DNA of 17,309 nucleotides from Zwartia sp. GTDB lineage: Bacteria; Pseudomonadota; Gammaproteobacteria; Burkholderiales; Burkholderiaceae_B. Both the position numbers and the translations under genes were made by a program. Shown here piece after piece: positions 13,196 to 17,309 of the stretch (its first letter is position 1; each line of letters begins with the position of its first letter). The notes beneath the pieces are model-generated. The model did not search any database, had not been told where the DNA came from, and saw only the letters and a program-made list of their open reading frames with translations. The stretch is taken from NCBI GenBank assembly GCA_030653405.1, contig JAURZO010000043.1, positions 1-17,309 on the forward strand, given 5' to 3'.

Positions 13196-14386
13196 ATGTC
13201 TGAAGCCTCTTTCAACTGGGAAGACCCTCTATTGCTGGACAGTCAGCTGACCGACGAAGAGCGCATGGTTCGCGATGCGGCCCGCTCTTACTGTCAGGAC
13301 AAGCTGGCACCACGCGTTACAGAAGGTTTTCGTCACGAGAAAACAGACGTCAAGATCTTCCCCGAAATGGGTGAGCTTGGCTTGTTGGGCCCCACCATTC
13401 CGGTCGAGTACGGTGGTTCAGGTCTGAATTACGTCAGCTACGGTTTGATTGCCCGTGAAGTCGAGCGTGTCGACTCAGGTTACCGTTCAATGATGAGCGT
13501 GCAATCTTCGCTTGTAATGGTACCGATCAATGAATTTGGCAGTGAAGAACAAAAGCAAAAGTATCTGCCTAAATTGGCGCGCGGAGAGTGGATTGGCTGT
13601 TTCGGCTTGACCGAGCCCAACCACGGTTCAGACCCCGCAGGCATGGAAACGCGTGCCGTTAAAACTGCCAATGGCTACTCGCTGACGGGCAACAAGATGT
13701 GGATCTCCAATTCACCGATTGCCGATGTGTTCGTGGTCTGGGGCAAATGCGTGGGTGGCGATTATGATGGTCGTATTCGTGGCTTCATCCTCGAAAAGGG
13801 CATGAAGGGTCTGTCCGCACCCGCGATCCACGGCAAGGTTGGCCTGCGCGCCTCGATCACCGGCGAAATCGTCATGGACAACGTCGAGATTGGCGACGAA
13901 CAAATGCTGCCTGGCGTGAGTGGCCTCAAGGGTCCATTCACATGCTTGAACTCCGCACGTTTCGGTATCGCCTGGGGCGCACTGGGCGCGGCAGAATTCT
14001 GCTGGCACATGGCGCGTCAGTACACGCTGGACCGCAAACAATTCGGCCGTCCACTTGCCGCCAATCAGTTGATTCAGAAGAAACTCGCTGACATGCAAAC
14101 AGAAATTACGCTGGGCCTACAAGGCTGCTTGCGTCTAGGTCGCATGAAAGACGAAGGCACCGCCGCGGTCGAAATCACCTCGATCATGAAGCGCAACTCC
14201 TGCGGCAAGGCTTTAGATGTCGCTCGCATGGCGCGTGACATGCTCGGTGGCAATGGCATTTCGGATGAATTCGGTGTGGCGCGCCACTTGGTCAACCTCG
14301 AAGTCGTCAACACCTACGAAGGCACACACGACATTCACGCCCTGATTCTGGGTCGTGCGCAAACAGGTATTCAGGCGTTCTTTTAA
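13196..14386 (+). CDS. gcdH: Glutaryl-CoA dehydrogenase
   Basis: This 396-residue FAD enzyme oxidises and decarboxylates glutaryl-CoA to crotonyl-CoA plus CO2, the common end of lysine, tryptophan and benzoyl-CoA degradation. It aligns over its whole length with human GCDH as I recall that sequence. REVERVDSGYRSMMSVQSSLVM (87-108) contains E88 and R97, the residues that bind the gamma-carboxylate of glutaryl-CoA. CFGLTEPNHGSDPAGMETRA (135-154) is the flavin loop, and LRASITGEIVMD is the substrate/flavin strand. NTYEGTHDIHALILGRAQTG carries the catalytic base E375. Nothing is missing. GGAG at 13186-13189, 6 nt before ATG 13196, is a good ribosome binding site. The gene is last in its run and ends before a strong terminator. 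Its usual partner, a class III CoA-transferase for glutarate, is not in the window. Confidence 0.96.
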   Translation: MSEASFNWEDPLLLDSQLTDEERMVRDAARSYCQDKLAPRVTEGFRHEKTDVKIFPEMGELGLLGPTIPVEYGGSGLNYVSYGLIAREVERVDSGYRSMMSVQSSLVMVPINEFGSEEQKQKYLPKLARGEWIGCFGLTEPNHGSDPAGMETRAVKTANGYSLTGNKMWISNSPIADVFVVWGKCVGGDYDGRIRGFILEKGMKGLSAPAIHGKVGLRASITGEIVMDNVEIGDEQMLPGVSGLKGPFTCLNSARFGIAWGALGAAEFCWHMARQYTLDRKQFGRPLAANQLIQKKLADMQTEITLGLQGCLRLGRMKDEGTAAVEITSIMKRNSCGKALDVARMARDMLGGNGISDEFGVARHLVNLEVVNTYEGTHDIHALILGRAQTGIQAFF

Positions 14387-14399
14387 TTGATTCAATTCA

Positions 14400-14457
14400 C
14401 TTAAATGACTCAGCGATCACTCAGCACTTCGGACGTTTACGCGCTGAGTCATTTAAG
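14400..14457. repeat. Perfect 16-bp inverted repeat between gcdH and the crotonase gene
   Basis: CTTAAATGACTCAGCG (14400-14415) is the exact reverse complement of 14442-14457, separated by a 26-nt loop that itself contains another CTCAGC. It begins 13 bp after the gcdH stop, between convergent genes and directly upstream of a separate intrinsic terminator. Neither side has a T tract, so it would be an extra barrier stem or mRNA 3'-end protector, or a protein site. Confidence 0.75.
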
Positions 14458-14474
14458 CATTTAGTCTAATCACG

Positions 14475-14506
14475 GCGGAACATTAAATCATGTTCCGCTT
14501 TTTTTT
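14475..14506 (+). terminator. Intrinsic (Rho-independent) terminator of gcdH
   Basis: GCGGAACAT (14475-14483) and ATGTTCCGC (14490-14498) form a perfect 9-bp stem with a 6-nt TAAATC loop, followed at once by eight T (14499-14506). It is oriented for the + strand and ends one base before the stop codon of the convergent crotonase gene. On the minus strand it is not followed by T, so it serves gcdH only. Confidence 0.93.
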
Positions 14507-14507
14507 A

Positions 14508-15317
14508 TCAGATAGAAAAGTCTTGATCAAACTTCGGTGGACGCTTTTGTAAGAAAGCGTCCATGCCTTCTTTGCCCTCAGGACCTGCCATGCCGATAAA
14601 CTCGAGCGCCAGTGACGCGTCAAAAATCGGACCCGCCTGACGTAACCAGCTATTGAGCGCATGCTTGGTCCAACGCAAGGCGCCTGGAGGGCCGTCGGCA
14701 AACTTGCTGGCGATATCGATGGCCTTTTGCTCGACTTCGGCATCATCCAGTGACATGGAAATCAGATTCATGCGATCCGCTTCTTCACCTGTAAACGTAT
14801 CCGCAGTCATCAAGTAGTATTTCGCTTTTGCCATCCCGCACAGCAGTGGCCAGATAATCGTGGCATGATCACCCGAAGCAATACCAATTTTCAGGTGTCC
14901 ATCGGAAAATTTCGCATCTTTTGATGCGATGGACACGTCCGCCAAGATCAACAGTGCCAGACCTGCACCGACCGCCCAGCCGCGTGCAGCCGTCACAATC
15001 GGCTTGCTGCAATTGATCATCCCGTTGACGAGATTACGTGCTTCGCGCATGGCTTCCATGCGCTGCGCGTAGTCATCGCAAACCTTGCGCTCATGATTCA
15101 AGTCACCGCCCGCCGAGAAGTTTCTGCCTTCTCCTGTCACAATAATCGCCGACACGGATGGATCGGCATCCACGTCCTTCCAGATTTCCGAGACTTCACG
15201 GTGCATCGTCGCATCCATCGCGCCCATCTTCAATGGAGAAGACAGCGTGATACGCAGGACGCGAGGATGGGGTCGATCAAATTTCAATCGCGTATAACGG
15301 TCATAGCAGCTTTGCAT
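14508..15317 (-). CDS. Enoyl-CoA hydratase/isomerase (crotonase) family protein, atypical active site
   Basis: A 269-residue crotonase-fold protein. The oxyanion-hole blocks are present: RNFSAGGDL (65-73) and the 113-120 stretch GWAVGAGL. However, both glutamates that catalyse hydration in rat enoyl-CoA hydratase (E144 and E164) are replaced: the positions correspond by my alignment to A121 and H141. Instead it has KIGIASGDHATIIWPLLCGMAKAKYY, with D150 and H151 in roughly the place where 4-chlorobenzoyl-CoA dehalogenase keeps its nucleophilic aspartate. Thus it is a CoA-thioester enzyme of the superfamily, but probably an isomerase, hydrolase, dehalogenase-like or other activity rather than a classical hydratase. 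ATG 15317 has an AAGGT Shine-Dalgarno about 9 nt upstream. It lies 44 bp downstream of the acyl-CoA synthetase gene, probably in the same operon. Confidence 0.88.
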   Translation of the reverse strand: MQSCYDRYTRLKFDRPHPRVLRITLSSPLKMGAMDATMHREVSEIWKDVDADPSVSAIIVTGEGRNFSAGGDLNHERKVCDDYAQRMEAMREARNLVNGMINCSKPIVTAARGWAVGAGLALLILADVSIASKDAKFSDGHLKIGIASGDHATIIWPLLCGMAKAKYYLMTADTFTGEEADRMNLISMSLDDAEVEQKAIDIASKFADGPPGALRWTKHALNSWLRQAGPIFDASLALEFIGMAGPEGKEGMDAFLQKRPPKFDQDFSI

Positions 15318-15361
15318 GGCAAGTACCTTTGAACAAAAACGACATTAGAAAATTAAAAACA

Positions 15362-17309
15362 CTACACAAGATTTTTTAACGCTTCGACAGACTCAGGATT
15401 GATGAGCGAGGACAAATCACCGGGTGGCTCGCCGCTCAATACTGCCTTCACCACGCGTCGCATCAATTTCATATTTCGCGTGCGCGGCAACGCTGTTGTA
15501 AAGACAATACGGCGAGGGCGATACGAAGCGCCCATCCCATCGGCTACAGCCTTGATCAGAAAATCAGAGAGCGCCTCATCAACGATTTCACCTGGTGCCG
15601 GCACACAGACGCACACAAGGACTGCACCGTACTTTTGATCAGGCAACGCAACTGCTGCCGCATCAATCACCTTGGCTGTCGCCAACAATTGACTCTCAAT
15701 CTCTGAGGGTCCCATCCGTTTACCTGCAATTTTGATCGTATCATCCGAACGACCCAGCATGTAATACAAGCCATCATCGCCTCGCATCGCAAGATCGCCA
15801 TGCACCCAGACACCAGGCAGCCTGCTCCAATACGTTTCAAGATATCGCTCATCATCAAACCACAGGCTCTTGGTCATCCCAATCGATGCGTGTCGCAGCA
15901 CGAGCTCGCCCGCCTGCCCCATCCCTAACGACTGGCCTGATTCATCCACGATATCTGCCCCCATACCGAGCGCGAATACGGAAAAGGATCCGACATTCAT
16001 AGGATGGTTTGGTGTGCCGATCATGATCGCGCCACCCACCTCTGTTCCACCCGTGACATTAATGATTGGCAGTCGCTGTTGACAGACTTCATTGAAAAAC
16101 CAGTTCCATGTGTCTTCAGTCCAGACCTCGCCCCCCGAAGCGGTGATACGCAAGGCACTCAAATCAAAGCTCGTCGGTTCAACCTTTGTTTGCATCAAGC
16201 CACGCACCAAACTCGGCGAAACACCCAGATAGGTCACGCGATGATCTTGAACCATTCTCCAAAAACGATCAGGGCTCGGATAGTCGGGCGCCCCTTCGGC
16301 AATCAACAGACTCCCGCCAAACATCGTCGGAATCATGGCGCACATCGCACCCACCATCCAACCCATGTCACTCATAAAGAAGAACCGGTCGGTTGCTTTA
16401 AAGTCGCCGCATATATGCATATCTCGCGTCACCATCGACCCGAGAAATCCGATGTGCGTCCATACACAACCTTTAGGCTTACCGGTTGTCCCTGATGTGT
16501 AAAACAAAATGGCCGGATCGTTCGGATCCATATGCTCTGTCGGTACCGGCTCTGCTGACGCAAACATCAGTTCGCGATATAAAACATCCCGTCCCTGTGT
16601 CATCACGGCTGACGGATGGGGTGCATTCTCCCGCTCAATCACGACGACCTTTTCGACGTTGGGGGCATGTACGAGCGCTTCATCAAGCGTCGCTTTCATC
16701 GGGATCAATGCGCCTCGCCGATAGGTGATATCGGAGGTGATCACAAGCTTGGCGCGCCCATCCACAAGACGTGTCGCGATGGGTTGAGCGCCAAATCCTG
16801 AGAATAGAGGCAGCAAAATTGCGCCCAGTTTTAACACAGCAAAAAACGCGACAAAACTCTCAGGCAAAATGGGCAGATAGATCGCCACCACATCACCGCG
16901 CCCGACACCCAACTTTTTTAAACCCGCAGCAAGACGGCAAACCTCGCCATTGAATTCAGCATACGTCATGGTGCGCGATGACGTGTCAGTTTCTCCCTCC
17001 CACACTAGCAGGGTTTTGCTGGCAACCGAGGTTGCAAGATGCTGATCGAGACAATTTAAAACGACATTGGTCGTCCCCCCCACGCACCAGTGTGCATGCG
17101 CCTGACCGCGCGAAATATCAAGAATGTGTTGGTAGGGTGTATAGAACTTCAGGCCCGAGAACTGAAACACCTGCTCCATGAGCCAACCCGGATCATGATT
17201 TGATTTTTCAAGCAGGTCTTCGTAAGAACTTACACCCGTTTGCCTGAGAAATGCCGTCAGGTTACTGGCGTCGATTTGTGCCTGAGTCGGTGTCCAGCGA
17301 GGCGCGTTC
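15362..17309 (-). CDS. Acyl-CoA synthetase of the acetyl-/acetoacetyl-CoA synthetase class (AMP-forming), 5' end beyond the window
   Basis: The frame is open to the right edge: 43 further codons (starting N A P R W T P T Q) precede the internal Met at 17179, and they continue the N-terminal ACAS domain (SYEDLLEKS, DPGWL), so the start lies outside the window. Visible length is 648 residues, near the family norm of about 650. ANL-superfamily motifs are the phosphate loop FYTSGTTGKPKG (about 16466-16501), the TGGTEVGG adenine/acyl-site motif, the hinge region GRSDDTIKIAGKR (about 15716-15754), and PRTRNMKLMRR with the catalytic lysine kept. The reaction is carboxylate + ATP + CoA to acyl-CoA + AMP + PPi. 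The WWQTE motif of acetyl-CoA synthetase is here VTGGTE, so the tryptophan that limits the pocket to acetate is absent and a larger or acetoacetate-like acid is likely. It precedes the crotonase gene. Confidence 0.92.
   Translation of the reverse strand, partial: NAPRWTPTQAQIDASNLTAFLRQTGVSSYEDLLEKSNHDPGWLMEQVFQFSGLKFYTPYQHILDISRGQAHAHWCVGGTTNVVLNCLDQHLATSVASKTLLVWEGETDTSSRTMTYAEFNGEVCRLAAGLKKLGVGRGDVVAIYLPILPESFVAFFAVLKLGAILLPLFSGFGAQPIATRLVDGRAKLVITSDITYRRGALIPMKATLDEALVHAPNVEKVVVIERENAPHPSAVMTQGRDVLYRELMFASAEPVPTEHMDPNDPAILFYTSGTTGKPKGCVWTHIGFLGSMVTRDMHICGDFKATDRFFFMSDMGWMVGAMCAMIPTMFGGSLLIAEGAPDYPSPDRFWRMVQDHRVTYLGVSPSLVRGLMQTKVEPTSFDLSALRITASGGEVWTEDTWNWFFNEVCQQRLPIINVTGGTEVGGAIMIGTPNHPMNVGSFSVFALGMGADIVDESGQSLGMGQAGELVLRHASIGMTKSLWFDDERYLETYWSRLPGVWVHGDLAMRGDDGLYYMLGRSDDTIKIAGKRMGPSEIESQLLATAKVIDAAAVALPDQKYGAVLVCVCVPAPGEIVDEALSDFLIKAVADGMGASYRPRRIVFTTALPRTRNMKLMRRVVKAVLSGEPPGDLSSLINPESVEALKNLV

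Noticed and set aside
1..17309. Defence system, mobile element, CRISPR or prophage
   Set aside because: Every gene is a recognisable metabolic, transport or tRNA-modification family. No transposase, integrase, Cas, nuclease or toxin-antitoxin signature and no regularly spaced repeat array is visible.

Overview
The window reads as a chromosomal segment of a betaproteobacterium, most likely of the Burkholderiales/Alcaligenaceae type (Bordetella, Achromobacter, Advenella, Orrella and relatives). This is inference. It rests on an orphan Bug/TctC periplasmic receptor, a family greatly expanded in that group, on dense co-oriented genes with intergenic gaps of about 120 bp or less, on a moderate G+C impression, and on housekeeping genes of proteobacterial type (a pabC-type domain, tcdA, pdxH, gcdH). 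I see no insertion sequence, phage gene, CRISPR array, tRNA or rRNA, and no gap over 300 bp.

Layout. (1) Positions 1-272, + strand: the 3' end of an aminodeoxychorismate lyase (PabC) domain, probably the tail of a PabB-PabC fusion. (2) Positions 288-5228, - strand, read right to left: tcdA (tRNA t6A dehydratase), an FMN-dependent L-2-hydroxyacid dehydrogenase/oxidase, an RraA-family aldolase-like protein, a D-2-hydroxyacid dehydrogenase and a TctC/Bug substrate-binding protein. The last four look like a cassette for uptake and turnover of a hydroxy/oxo-acid. Two hairpins, one with a C(UUCG)G loop, lie between the aldolase gene and the dehydrogenase gene. (3) Positions 5345-7244, + strand, divergent from tcdA: an MFS transporter tightly followed by a ChaC-type gamma-glutamylcyclotransferase. 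(4) Positions 7352-14386, + strand: pdxH, a flavin reductase, an LhgO-like FAD oxidoreductase, an AidB-like acyl-CoA dehydrogenase, an acetolactate-synthase-like ThDP enzyme and glutaryl-CoA dehydrogenase gcdH. All six belong to families that bind a flavin. The run closes with a 16-bp inverted repeat and a clear intrinsic terminator. (5) Positions 14508-17309, - strand, convergent with gcdH: an acyl-CoA synthetase of the acetyl/acetoacetyl-CoA synthetase class, cut by the right window edge, followed by a crotonase-fold protein that lacks both classical catalytic glutamates.

How it fits together. The left cassette would import a carboxylate, oxidise or reduce a 2-hydroxyacid and cleave an oxo-acid. 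The right half is acyl-CoA metabolism: activation, a crotonase-fold step and glutaryl-CoA oxidation, with an LhgO-like enzyme that could tie L-2-hydroxyglutarate to glutarate metabolism. Most genes are recognisable metabolic families. I did not find a defence system or an obviously undescribed multi-gene machine. The most interesting leads are the substrate of the hydroxyacid cassette, the flavoprotein run, the atypical crotonase paired with an acyl-CoA synthetase whose acyl pocket looks enlarged, and several structured intergenic elements.
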